Below are positions 25,076 through 35,459 of a stretch of DNA of 64,000 nucleotides, one piece after another (position 1 is the stretch's first letter; each line of letters begins with the position of its first letter). Source of the DNA: Typhlomys cinereus (lineage: Eukaryota; Chordata; Mammalia; Rodentia; Platacanthomyidae). A program made the position numbers and the translations under genes. A model generated the notes under the pieces. It saw only the letters and a list, made by a program, of their open reading frames with translations. It was not told the origin of the DNA and searched no databases. The stretch is taken from positions 2,760,311 to 2,824,310 of the forward strand of contig JALPQD010000207.1 of assembly GCA_023101885.1 (NCBI GenBank), read 5' to 3'.

Positions 25076-25172
25076 CAGACACACACACACACACATACAC
25101 ACACACACGCGCACACACACACACACATGCACACACGAGAGTGAGCAGTGAGAGATGCAATAAATAAATCTT
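24833..25172 (+). mobile_element. CA-tailed tRNA-like SINE
   Basis: Head 'gggctggatagatatctcat', box-B-like 'ggtcctgagtctggatccc', then 'aaaaatgccaagaggaaatg', 'ggcctgtacttctctgatcc' and 'gcctccacgggcacaca', then a GACA/CA-rich tail (25045-25135). Flanks share 'ttttaaaaat' on both sides, a probable target-site duplication. The antisense frames of about 74-103 codons here are artefacts of the tail. Confidence 0.85.
25045..25135. repeat. (GACA)n followed by (CA)n
   Basis: Seven GACA-type units run into a CA array with CG interruptions. They form the tail of the SINE at 24833. Confidence 0.95.
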
Positions 25173-25204
25173 TTTTAAAAATTACACATATATATTCTTT
25201 CTTT

Positions 25205-25244
25205 ATCCATCTGTCTATCTATTATCTATCTGTTTGTCTGTCTG

Positions 25245-25293
<49 letters not shown>

Positions 25294-25310
25294 ATACCTA
25301 CCTACCTATT
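25205..25310. repeat. (TCTA)n microsatellite
   Basis: TCTA/TCTG units, perfect from about 25244 to 25292, then CCTA variants. Confidence 0.97.
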
Positions 25311-26502
25311 ATATTCTGTAGAAAAAAATCCCTTTAATGTGGTCCTTAGGTGACTCACAATAGTTTATATCTACATAGGACTTTATTTGGTCAAACACTG
25401 GTCATATACATTGGCTCTAAAATAGCCAATATGGAAACTCTTCCCATCCTTGGAATAACCTATTTCAAGCATTTTTAAACTTGACCTACAGCATATTTTC
25501 TCCCAGAGCATTCTCATGCTCCTGGTTGTCTTTTGGAGTATGATTTATTTGGTAAGTATCTCATCTGAATCACCTATTGCTTGAAAATAATTTAAGTCCT
25601 TGCCTGATGCACCACCTCCACCAGCTTGCTTGTGCATATGCATAGATTTAGACATTGTTTTCTGCATAGATTCAGAGATTATGTTTTTCTGTGTAGACTT
25701 AGAGATTATTTCCCTTTGTCCTCAAATAAATGTAATTTTTTAAAAAGTTGAATATAACAAACAAATTGCACAGTATTTTGGTTTTAGACATTTGTTTCAT
25801 CTAAAGTCATGCTGAAATTGACTGGCTTGTGCAGGAATATTAAGCAATATGGGACCATTCAAAGATGACTACATTGTGAGAGCTCTGCTCTCATTGGTGG
25901 GATTAACACCATTATAAATGAAAAATTTGTCCCTCTATGTGATGATGCCCTGGGGGCATTGCTTTTCATTTTCTGAACTCCAGTATAGTGAGAAGATGAG
26001 TTTGCATTCTTTATAAATTACCCCTGTTTTAAGTATTTTGTATACCGTCAGGAAATCGATGAAGAGACATACATAGAAATACATAATCAAAGATACATTA
26101 GTTATCATGACATAGTCTTCAGAAAAATCATGTAAATACAAGAAGGAATCATAGTTTGCAATTAACTTCTACATGCCATAATAAAATCCAAGAAAAGTTT
26201 AAAATACACTGGGGACTACCATTTAGAAAATAACTGCGTATTTTCTTTAATTCTTAAATATTGCCATAATTTTAAAATACAAAGTTGGACTCAAAGTTAC
26301 TCACTCATAAACTATAATAATATCATCTGTGGTGATTATTGATGTTACAAAAGACTTTCTGTAACAATGCTTACCTTCATTAACACAAGTTAAAGAATCA
26401 GAAGTACTCATGTAACAAAGGTCAGACCTCTCCGCGTCATCTTCTGCCTTATTGTGTCACATTCATCAATCATCAGCACCAACTGATTTAAGAGAGTATA
26501 TT
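25311..26502. other. Unassigned stretch
   Basis: About 1.2 kb with no recognised feature. Confidence 0.4.
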
Positions 26503-26815
26503 TCTGGCTGTGGAGATAGCTCAGAGGTTGAAGCCTTTGCCCCACAAGCAAAAGATCGGAGTTCAGATGGCCAGATCCTGTGTAAAAAATGCCAGAAGAC
26601 TATGGCAGCAGCTAACAATTCTGACCCTGGAAGACAGGCCCTGAGTAAACCCAAGACTGAAGTGAAATAGAAGTAGAGCAATCCAGGATGTGTCCTCATG
26701 TTAATGCTGGTACACACACTCAAGTGCCCTCCACGCATGCACACACACACACACACACACATACACATACACACACATACATGCATACGCATGCACAAGC
26801 ACAAACACTCTTGAT
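26503..26815 (+). mobile_element. CA-tailed tRNA-like SINE
   Basis: Head 'ctggctgtggagatagctca', then 'aaaaatgccagaagactatg', 'gaccctggaagacaggccct', 'caatccaggatgtgtcctc', then a CA-rich tail from about 26737. The L1 starts 49 bp further on. Short frames on both strands here come from the SINE. Confidence 0.85.
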
Positions 26816-26863
26816 AAATGCACTTGGCAAAAAGATAGTAGCTTCAATTAAAAAACTGTCTCA

Positions 26864-27236
26864 CCTTTTCACCCCACCCCGCTCCGCCGGTCGGGACGCG
26901 TACGCGAGATCCAGCCGGGCCTCACCGCGCGCCCTAGGACCCCAGGTCAGCCCACAGGGACCCGGCTCCGACTCCCACCATCCAGCCTGAGCCAAGAGAC
27001 GAGGAGGACCTCCCCCTGCGCTCGGGCCCCGCCCCAGCTGCCCTCCGGTTAAATAGCTCCACGCCGACGCGCCCATCCTCCCTTTTCACCCCACCCCGCT
27101 CCGCCGGTCGGGACACGCGCCCGGTCCACCCAGGCCTCACCCCGCGCCCTAGGTAAGTTGCCGTTCGGGCCCTGCCCACCAGTACCCCAGGCCAAATAAT
27201 TCAGTTTAGTGAAATTGAGAGATCTTAAGAGTTAAA
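26864..27236 (+). promoter_or_regulatory. L1 5' UTR with tandem monomers (internal promoter)
   Basis: GC- and CpG-rich sequence standing out from the AT-rich surroundings. The block beginning 'ccttttcaccccaccccgct' occurs at 26864 and again at 27081, a period of 217 bp. So there is one complete monomer (26864-27080) and a second partial one (27081 to about 27153), then a non-repeated segment leading to the ORF1 start. In mouse-type L1s such monomers carry the RNA polymerase II promoter. That role here is inferred from position and layout. The antisense frames of 71-81 codons in this stretch are by-products of its GC content. Confidence 0.85.
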
Positions 27237-28307
27237 ATGACAATGCCAAAGTCAAAGTGCAAATCCATGAGAAGCAACACTCAAGTAAACAAATTTCCCA
27301 CTGAAGAAATTAATCCCATAATGTTAGACTCCAACAAGAACAAACCCGCGGAAAAAGGCCAAGAAAGCCTGACCCAGGATAACGACTTTCAAAATATGAT
27401 CATTACCATGTTCAATACTATGAAAGAGGAAATCCGGGATGAATTACATAATCGAATCAATAGCTTTGAAGAGGAACACAACAGACATCTGGAGGAGTTG
27501 AGAAAAACAGTGCAAGAAACAAAAAGTGGCATAGAGCAGTTAAAACAAACTCAAGCAGAGTTTAAAACTGAGCTAAAAGACAAGTTATCTTCAACCCAGA
27601 ACGCCACAGAGAGTCTTATCAACAGAACTAATGAAGCAGAAAACAGAATTTCAGACCTTGAAGATAAAGTGGGAGTACTAACCAGCTCAATGGAAGAGGT
27701 TGTTAAAGCCAAAAAGATACTTGAGAGAAATATCCAAGAGATATGGGACACCCTGAAGAAGCCTAACATGCGTATTCATGGAATACCAGAGCAAGAATCT
27801 CAGAATACCACCCCTGAGGAAATTTTTCAAACGATCATCAAGGAAAACTTTCCTCATCTAAAAAAAGAGAGGCCCATTCATATAAAAGAGGCATTCCGCA
27901 CCCCAAACAGATATGACCAAAATAGAAGCACACTGCGGCAAATAATAGTTAAAACACTCCACATTCAAGATAAAGAACTGGTGCTGAGAGCTTCAAGGGA
28001 GAAAAAACAAGTCACTTTTAAAGGCAAACCTATTAAAATAACAAATGACTTCTCAGTCGAAACAGTAAAAGCAAGAAGAGCTTGGAGAGACATACTTCAA
28101 GTATTGAATGAGCAAAAATGTCAACCCAGGCTGATTTACCCTGCAAAACTATCAGTCATGATCGAGAGAGAAAGAAAAATTTTCCAGCACAAAGACAACT
28201 TTAAGGGATACATGGCCACCAAACCAGGCCTTCAAAAACTGCTAGAAATGATACTCAAGCGTGAAGAAAAAAACAGGCATATCCAGGAGAACAGAAGGCA
28301 AATATAA
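27237..28307 (+). CDS. L1 ORF1 protein (RNA-binding chaperone), intact
   Basis: Encodes 356 residues, close to the 338-371 usual for mammalian L1 ORF1p, which coats L1 RNA as a trimer and acts as a nucleic acid chaperone in the cytoplasmic ribonucleoprotein. Visible parts: a basic N-terminus (1-45); a charged coiled coil rich in Glu, Lys and Leu (about 50-175), ending in the conserved block TNEAENRISDLEDK at 131-144; an RRM-like domain (about 176-272) with RIHGIPE at 179-185 and IIVK at 236-239; and a C-terminal domain (about 273-340) with YPAKLSV at 301-307. The start is the first ATG downstream of the 5' UTR with a purine (A) at -3, and no in-frame stop interrupts it. A 50-bp spacer separates it from ORF2. 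Capacity to make protein is inferred from the intact frame only. Confidence 0.95.
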   Translation: MTMPKSKCKSMRSNTQVNKFPTEEINPIMLDSNKNKPAEKGQESLTQDNDFQNMIITMFNTMKEEIRDELHNRINSFEEEHNRHLEELRKTVQETKSGIEQLKQTQAEFKTELKDKLSSTQNATESLINRTNEAENRISDLEDKVGVLTSSMEEVVKAKKILERNIQEIWDTLKKPNMRIHGIPEQESQNTTPEEIFQTIIKENFPHLKKERPIHIKEAFRTPNRYDQNRSTLRQIIVKTLHIQDKELVLRASREKKQVTFKGKPIKITNDFSVETVKARRAWRDILQVLNEQKCQPRLIYPAKLSVMIERERKIFQHKDNFKGYMATKPGLQKLLEMILKREEKNRHIQENRRQI

Positions 28308-28357
28308 CACCATTAAAAGCGAAGCAATATACTTATAAAAGCTACTAAACATAATAA

Positions 28358-31300
28358 ATGTCTGGAATTAACAATAGTTTCTCCATTATAACACTAAATG
28401 TTAATGGACTTAATTCACCGATCAGGAGACACAGATTACAAACTTGGATTAAAAATCACAATCCATCAATCTGTTGCCTGCAGGAAACCCATCTCACCAC
28501 AAAAGATAGGCACGCTCTAAAAATAAAAGGCTGGTCAACAATTCTACAAGCAAATGGAAGCAGAAAACAGGCAGGGGTAGCCATTATGCTATCAGACAAA
28601 GTGGATTTCAAACCAAAAAAAATTATAAGAGACACGGATGGATACTACATTTTAGTCACAGGTACAATTCACCAGGAAGATTTCACAATACTGAACATAT
28701 ATGCACCCTATACGGGCCCCTCCACATTCATTAAGAAAACCCTACAGGGTCTAAAGCAAGAAATCAACCCCCAAACGATAATTCTTGGGGACTTCAACAC
28801 TGCCCTCTCTACATGGGATAGATCAACAGGTCAAAAGCTTAACAGAGACACTTTGGAACTTAATCAAACCCTGAAAGAAATGGACCTCACAGATCTCTAT
28901 CGAACTTTTCACCCACGCACCAAAGAATACACATTTTTCTCAGCAGCACACGGAACTTTCTCCAAAATAGATCACATATTGGGCCACAAAATGAATCTAC
29001 ACATATACAAGAAAGTTGAAATTCTAACCTGTGCCCTATCAGACCACCACGGCCTAAAGCTGGACATCCACAACACATCAAACAAGAGAAAATACACTAA
29101 CTCCTGGAAACTTAACACTATGATGCTGAATGCGAACTGGATTCAGGAAGAAATTAAAAAGGAAATTCAAGATTTCCTGAAAGTGAATGATAACGAAAAT
29201 ACAACTTACCAAAATCTCTGGGACACAATGAAAGCTGTTCTAAGAGGTAAGTTCATAGCTCTTAATGCCCACGTCAAAAAAATGGAAACATCAGAAATAA
29301 ACAGCTTAACAATGCAGCTTAAAGCTTTAGAGAAACTAGAGCAATCTGATCCCAAAAGCAGTAGAAGAGAAGAGATTAGCAAAATAAGGGAAGAAATATC
29401 TGAAATCGAGACTAAGAAAACGATAGAAAAAATCAACCAATCAAAAAGCTGGTTCTTTGAAAAAATCAACAAGATTGATACACCCCTAGCTAAACTAACC
29501 AAAAGCAAGAGAGAGAAAACCCAAATTAACAAAATTAGAAATGAACATGGAGTTATCACTACTGATACCCAAGAAATCCAGAGAATTATAACATCATATT
29601 TCAAAAACTTATACTCTGTGAAGTTTGACAACACAAAAGAGATGGATGAATTTCTAAGTAAACACAACTTACCTAAATTGAATCAGGAAGTTGTGAATTA
29701 TTTAAATAGTCCTATAACATATAAGGAAGTTGAGGAAGTAATCTCAAATCTTCCCACCAAAAAATGTCCTGGACCAGATGGATTCAGCACAGAGTTCTAC
29801 CAGACATTTAAGGAGTTAATAACACCAATACTCCTTAAACTGTTCCATCAAATAGCAAAGGAAGGAACACTACCAAATTCCTTCTATGAAGCTAATATCG
29901 TTTTAATCCCAAAACCTAATAAAGATTCACTTAAAAAAGAAAACTATAGGCCGATCTCCCTGATGAACACAGACACAAAGATTCTCAACAAAGTCTTAGC
30001 AAATCGGATTCAAAAACATATTAAAAAGATCATTCATGGGGACCAAGTAGGCTTCATCCCCGGCACACAAGGTTGGTTCAACATACGCAAATCAATAAAT
30101 GTAATTCATCATGTAAACCAGTCCAAAGTCCAAGACCACATGATACTTTCGATAGATGCAGAAAAAGCTTTTGACAAGATCCAACAGCCTTTTATGATCA
30201 AAACGCTAGAGACAGTAGGAATGGAAGGAACCTTTATCAATATAATAAAAGCTGTATACAACAAGCCCACAGCAAGGATTATGCTCAATGGGGAACAATT
30301 GGAAGCATTCCCACTTTGATCAGGAACTAGACAAGGCTGTCCACTCTCACCACTTCTATTCAATATTGTACTTGAAGTCTTAGCTGAAGCCATAAGACAA
30401 GAAAGGGACATAAGAGGAATTCAAATCGGCAAGGAAGAAGTCAAGCTATCCCTATTTTCAGATGACATGATCTTATACCTGAGTCATCCCAAAAACTCCA
30501 CCAGAAAGCTTCTGGAACTAATTGAGAAGTTCAGCAGGGTGGCAGGATACAAAATAAATGTGCAAAAATCAGAGGCCTTCCTATATGCCCAGAATGAAAG
30601 AAGTGAAAAAGCCTTGAGAGAAACAATCCCACTTACTATAGCCCCTAAAAAAATGAAATACCTTGGTATAAACCTAACTAAGGAGGTAAAAGATCTTTAC
30701 AATGAAAACTTTAAAACCCTAAAGAAAGAAATTTCAGAAGACACCAGAAGGTGGAAAGACCTCCCTTGTTCCTGGATTGGCAGAATCAACATTGTAAAAA
30801 TGACCATCCTACCAAAGGCAATATACAGATTCAATGCTATACCAATCAAAATCTCAAAGCAATTCTTCAAAGAAGTTGACCAAACAATCTCAAAGTTCAT
30901 ATGGAGGCACAAAAGACCCAGGATAGCAAAAACAATCCTGAGTAACAAAAACACAGCTGGAGGTATTACCATACCAAACCTAAGTCTATACTACAAATCC
31001 ATAGTTATAAAGACAGCCTGGTACTGGCTCCAAAGTAGACACACAGATCAATGGATAAGGATTGAAGACCCAGATATAAGCCCACAAAGTTACAGCCATT
31101 TGGTCTTTGACAAAGGGGCCCAAAGAATCCAATGGAAAAAGAACAGCATCTTCAACAAATGGTGCTGGCAAAACTGGATCTCCACATGCAGAAGATTAAA
31201 GCTGGACCCGTACTTGTCACCATGTACAAGACTTAATTCCAAATGGATCAAGGACCTTGATATCAGGCCAGAGACTTTAAAAACCATAGTTGAAAGGATA

Positions 31301-32170
31301 GGGAACTCCCTCGAGCTGATTGGGCTAGGCCAACACTTCCTAAACAGACATCCAATGGCACAGTCACTGCTACCAACTCTCAACAGTTGGGATCTTGTGA
31401 AATTAAAGAGCTTCTGTTCAGATAAAGAGATTGTCACACGAGCTCAAAGGCAACCCACAGAATGGGAGAAAATCTTCACTAACCACATATCTGACAGAGC
31501 TCTACTGTCCAGAGTGCACAAAGAACTTAGAAAACTAAATACCAAGGAAACCAATGGCCCAATTAAAAAATGGGCCCTGGAACTTCAAAGAAACTTTACC
31601 AGGGATGAAATTAAAATGTCTAACAATTATCTTAAAAAATGCTCCACTTCTTAGCCATCAGGGAAATGCAAATCAAAACTTCCCTGAGATATCATCTCAC
31701 CCCGGTCAGGATGGCAAAAATCCACAATACAAACAACGACAAATGCTGGAGAGGATGTGGAGAGAGGGGAACTCTCCTACATTGTTGGTGGGAATGCAGG
31801 CTCATACAGCCACTCTAGCGAGCCGTCTGGAGATTCTTAAAGAAATTAAAGATTGAAATGCCGTATCCCACTTTTGGGAATAACCCCCCATGCAGCAAAG
31901 GTTCGCCTCAATAGCACAAGCTCGACCATGTTCATAGCAGCACTGTTTACAATAGCAAAGTCATGGAATCAACCTAAATGTCCAACAGTTGACAAGTGGA
32001 TAAGGAAACGGTGGTACATCTATACAATGGAGTACTACTCAGCCATCAAAAATGATGAAGTACTGGAATTTGCTGGGAAATGGATGTCATTAGAAAGAAT
32101 TATATTAAGTGAAGTATCCCAAACCCAGAAAATTAAGCGCCGTATGTACTCCCTAATAGGTGGCTCCTAG
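28358..32170 (+). pseudogene. L1 ORF2 (endonuclease/reverse transcriptase), broken
   Basis: About 1,271 codons from ATG 28358 to TAG 32168, near the 1,275 of an intact mammalian ORF2p. The N-terminal endonuclease is complete and keeps Asn14, Glu43, the GDFN block and the SDHHG block. The reverse transcriptase follows, then a Cys-rich C-terminus (CWRGCG near 31745). Four lesions: a TGA stop at 30317-30319 after residue 653, where a CGA arginine codon is expected; a 1-nt loss near 31651 that gives TAG at 31652; a TAG at 31816-31818 where the family has Trp; and an apparent 11-nt deletion near 31868 that restores the first frame. Within the RT the catalytic motif reads F-S-D-D (residues 700-703) instead of the usual F-A-D-D. 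The first piece (28358-30319) could still make an endonuclease-containing fragment, but not a working polymerase. Confidence 0.95.
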
Positions 32171-33159
32171 TACCAAACTCACCCAGCCCACATTGAGACA
32201 CTCAAAAGTAAACCTATGTAACACAGTAATTGCAAGGATTATGAACAAGAGAGATGGGTTAGGAGGGCCACACCAGAAACAAGGAGAGAGGAGACCATGT
32301 TACAGCAGAGAAAATAGGCCTCCATCAAGGTCTGCAAGTAAGTAATGAGCAACCTGGTTAAGTTCACAGACGTTCTTTCCTGATCTCAACAGAAGGGGAG
32401 GGCATATCGTCTAGCAGATAAAAAGTAATCATTTTGCAAATGGGTGATGGACCCCTCCCTCAGTGAGGTTTCCTACTCTTATTACATCTACCCTTGAATG
32501 TGCTATTACAACAAGACTCCAGTTTAACAGCTTTTTGTCTCTGGCCAGGGGGTGACATACAGTGCCCAGCAGAATGGAGTGAAGGGAATTGCAGGAGCAG
32601 CAAAACTGCAAAAGAAAATCAACAAACCACAATCCAGAACTTCAGAGACTCTATATCAATCACATAGAACTAGGACAGACTAATCTCTCCCCATCCTGGA
32701 GCTCAGGGACATTTGCGGAAGAGGGGGCGGTAAGATTGTAAGAGCAAAAGGATGGGAGGAGCAACGATTTGCAAGATTCTCAACAATAGTTGGGGCCAAA
32801 GCAATCATAATGGGACTTTGCATGCCCTGCGCAATGTCCAGCGCACTGTTGCCCTCATAAAGTCTAGCATCTGTTAAGGGCACCGAGACCCCTGGAGGCA
32901 AGGGATTGACAGCCATAGTAGTGATGTTATGCTTAAGGGGAACAAGAGAAAGGGCTTATGGAAATGCCACTGGGTCCTTATATGTCATCGAAGAGGAGGA
33001 CCCAGTGGAGAGTTAGGCGTACACAATAAAGGACTCTCTGGGAATTGGGGGGGAGGCACTGGGGGAAGGGGAGGGGGAGGAGGGGGGAGGGAGGGAACTG
33101 GTAAAAAATTTTAAAATGTATAATTAAATTTTTAATAAAAAAATAAAATAAAATAAAAT
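32171..33159 (+). other. L1 3' UTR with G-rich block and A-rich tail
   Basis: Follows the ORF2 stop. It contains 'caaaactgcaaaagaaaatc' near 32600, the segment around 32700-33010 reused by the truncated copies, a G-rich purine block at 33046-33104 with several runs of three or more G (a potential G-quadruplex), an AATAAA at 33134-33139, and an AAAAT-repeat tail ending at 33159. Small frames within it are not genes. Confidence 0.9.
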
Positions 33160-33173
33160 AAAAAACTGTCTCA

Positions 33174-33680
33174 GTGTCTCAGTGTTACTTTCTTAATGCA
33201 AATATTCAACAGCATCCTGCATATTTTTTAAATAAATGAGAACCACCTACTCATGTAATTCAGAAACAAATTGACATAGTGATCTAACTTCAACACAAGG
33301 GATAAATTAAGCTGCAATTTAAAAATAAACACTGGTTTCTCTGTGTAGATGCTCAGTCTCAATTAAACTGGAAACATAGTGAAGTACTAAATTTTGACAG
33401 TTTTAAAAAGAGCAAATTCAAATTTAAGTGAAGTTATATTAAGAGTCATTCTGTAGTCTATAGGGATGTGTATCACCCACCCCTAAATTTGTTATAAGCT
33501 TCATTCTCAGTGCAACAATATTTAGAAGTAGTAGCATGGAAATGATTGTTGTGGGGGGACGACAGATTCATATCAGGTCATAAAAGCTCAGTTTTCAAAA
33601 ATATCAAACATTGTTATCTTGAAAGTGAATTTGTAAGGGTGAGAATAGAGTTATTACAAAAACTAGTTTAGGCATTATTG

Positions 33681-33682
<2 letters not shown>
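33174..33682. other. Unassigned AT-rich stretch
   Basis: No feature recognised after the L1 target-site duplication. Confidence 0.4.
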
Positions 33683-33723
<41 letters not shown>

Positions 33724-33760
33724 CTCTCTCTTTCTCTTTCTCTTCCCTTGCCCTTCTTCC
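33683..33760. repeat. (CT)n microsatellite
   Basis: TC dinucleotide run, perfect to about 33719, then T- and C-rich. Confidence 0.97.
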
Positions 33761-35084
33761 ATTCATCATGGATGATAGTAGATTGAAGATGTTTACCAGA
33801 TGCTAGTACCTCAGTCTTCAGGAGCCAGGCAATTCTAACTTCTAGAAACATGAGAGGTAAATTTAAAATGTGGAATCTGTAGTTTGCATAGTAGAAAATT
33901 TACCAAGATGCTATGCAGAAAATGGAAGAGTAAACAGAGAAAACTGTTTGCAGTTAGCATTAGTGATAATTAATCAGTATTAATTTTACTTGAATATAAT
34001 TCATACATCAATGCAGTAGATCCTGATAATGTTTGTGAAACACAAGCAAAATTATTCATGAGACCTTCCCTGTACTTGGCTTCTAGTTTCTTTCACTGCA
34101 CCATTCCCCAGCTTTCTAGTGCCTATGAATCTTCAATCATTGCAGAATTGAAAGTGTTCTTTGAAATGTCTGAAATTCTTCCTCAGGGTTATTTTTCTTT
34201 TGCTGATGTAAGTGGGTCAGGGTTAATTCCACCTCCTTACTAAGGACAATGAAATGGAGCATGCAGACTTCCCAGAACTCAAGGAGGGTGGGCAATCAGC
34301 ACCCTCCTTGTAGTTATACTAGGATGTTCTCCCCCCTTCCCACCGCAGTCTTGATTGGTCAGGATGTGTAGCCCAGAACAGATGTAGCCAATTTACCACC
34401 CCATTAGCAAAGCCATTCTGAGTTTGCAGCAGACTCATTACAGAAGTTTGAAAACAGTTACAGGAAAAAATGGATACAAAATCAAAATATACCTGATTTG
34501 CACTACATTTGATGATTTTGATTGAGAGTAAGTTCTCTTTATTATTACAGCTTGAAGTAGGTTTCAGTAATTTGGAATCCTTTTCACAGTACTGAAAACA
34601 TATTTCTTTAGTTCACACTCCTTAAGGTGTTTGTTTGTTTTGAGGTTGGGCTTCCATCTGTAGACCAGGCCAGTCTGCGAGTTCCTGTTACTCTTCCTTG
34701 GCCGCTAACTATTCACCCTTGTGTCTTCATCTATACTTCCCCAAGAACCTTGATTAAGGTGGGAATGCCCTGCCCACTCTTAGTTTTCTGTATGTTTTAT
34801 TTGTTTTGTTTGTTTTTTGTTCAGATTCCACAAAGGGCCTATTGATAATCTCTTAATCTCACAATTACTTACATCACCCTTATACTTTAGTGAGTGAATA
34901 CTGAAGAGTATTCTATTTATTGTTCTGGGAATTCTTAGCATATTAATTTCTTAAATTAGCATTTTGTACGATTTTTATTCTAAACTGAAGCAGATGGGAT
35001 TGGAAGTTAGTGTTAGTTCTTGGTTAACAAATGTTGCTGCTCTGGAAATAATGCGAAATTGCAGGTTCACATTGCTTAGCAAGT
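33761..35084. other. Unassigned stretch with an inverted repeat
   Basis: No gene recognised. It contains a perfect 11-bp inverted repeat (caaggagggtg at 34280-34290, caccctccttg at 34300-34310) with a 9-nt loop, and a nearby 'gattggtc' CCAAT-type word at 34354. Confidence 0.45.
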
Positions 35085-35210
35085 TACAAAGTGTTTCATA
35101 TCAGTTACCTTATTTGATCCTCATAGATTTCTCCTATTGCTAGATGATCACTATTAAGTAGAAAGAGGTTCATAGAGTTCATCTTCTGACTGAAAGTTCT
35201 CCTGTAGAAT
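35085..35210 (-). mobile_element. MIR-like fragment, antisense
   Basis: The order 'aaagtgtttcatatcagtta', 'ccttatttgatcctcatag', then 'aagtagaaagaggttcatag' follows the antisense MIR consensus layout. Diverged, so boundaries are approximate. Confidence 0.45.
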
Positions 35211-35316
35211 AAAGGTGAGTCTCTAGATACTAAGTTCTGTGAGTGAAAGTTTGTGATGGTGGAGTTTTAGGTCAATGGCCAAACACCTATACTAGGTATT
35301 TTTGTTTCTTTTCCAG

Positions 35317-35454
35317 GTGCTTCAGGAATACAACAGTTGGCTTCGGCAGCATCCCTTTTGGCGTTACCAGTACATCTGTATTTTCTATCTTGCCCTGCAG
35401 TTTTCCACATAAGAAAAAGGTTGGACAAGACACAGTCAAAAGCACAAAGGTTTG
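35317..35454 (+). other. Candidate exon (unproven)
   Basis: A 138-nt segment bounded on the left by a pyrimidine tract plus AG (ttgtttcttttccag, ending 35316) and on the right by GTGAGT at 35455. The length is a multiple of three. Two of the three frames are open throughout; the third is open for 31 codons and then hits TAA. I do not recognise any of the three translations. Chance splice-like signals are common in mammalian DNA, so this is a low-confidence entry. Confidence 0.15.
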
Positions 35455-35459
35455 GTGAG

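Larger units (their letters stand above)
26864..33159 (+). mobile_element. Full-length L1 (LINE-1) retrotransposon
   Basis: A 6.3-kb non-LTR retrotransposon with all parts in order: a GC-rich 5' UTR of tandem monomers, ORF1, a 50-bp spacer, ORF2, a 3' UTR with a G-rich polypurine block, and an A-rich (AAAAT-type) tail. It is flanked by an exact 14-bp target-site duplication, aaaaaactgtctca, at 26850-26863 and 33160-33173. ORF1 is intact. ORF2 has four lesions, so the copy cannot move by its own reverse transcriptase. The perfect duplication and limited damage suggest a fairly young insertion. It belongs to the same L1 type as the truncated 3' ends at 7326, 36023, 39055 and 44681. Confidence 0.97.

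Noticed and set aside
24849..25160. Cys/Val-rich antisense frames that might suggest a small secreted protein (also near 15976, 26466, 36766, 49333)
   Set aside because: Translations of CA/TG microsatellite tails of SINEs.
25045..25300. Regular short repeats that could suggest a CRISPR-like array
   Set aside because: Simple tetranucleotide repeats with no spacers, in a mammalian genome.
26861..27179. GC-rich antisense frames of 71-81 codons, and a possible host CpG-island promoter
   Set aside because: They lie wholly inside the L1 5' UTR monomers, bounded by the L1 target-site duplication.
27551..27769. Antisense frames within the L1 (also 28887-29081, 29206-29667, 30109-30411, 30697-30972, 30986-31437)
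   Set aside because: Shadows of ORF1 and ORF2 on the opposite strand; no independent motif.
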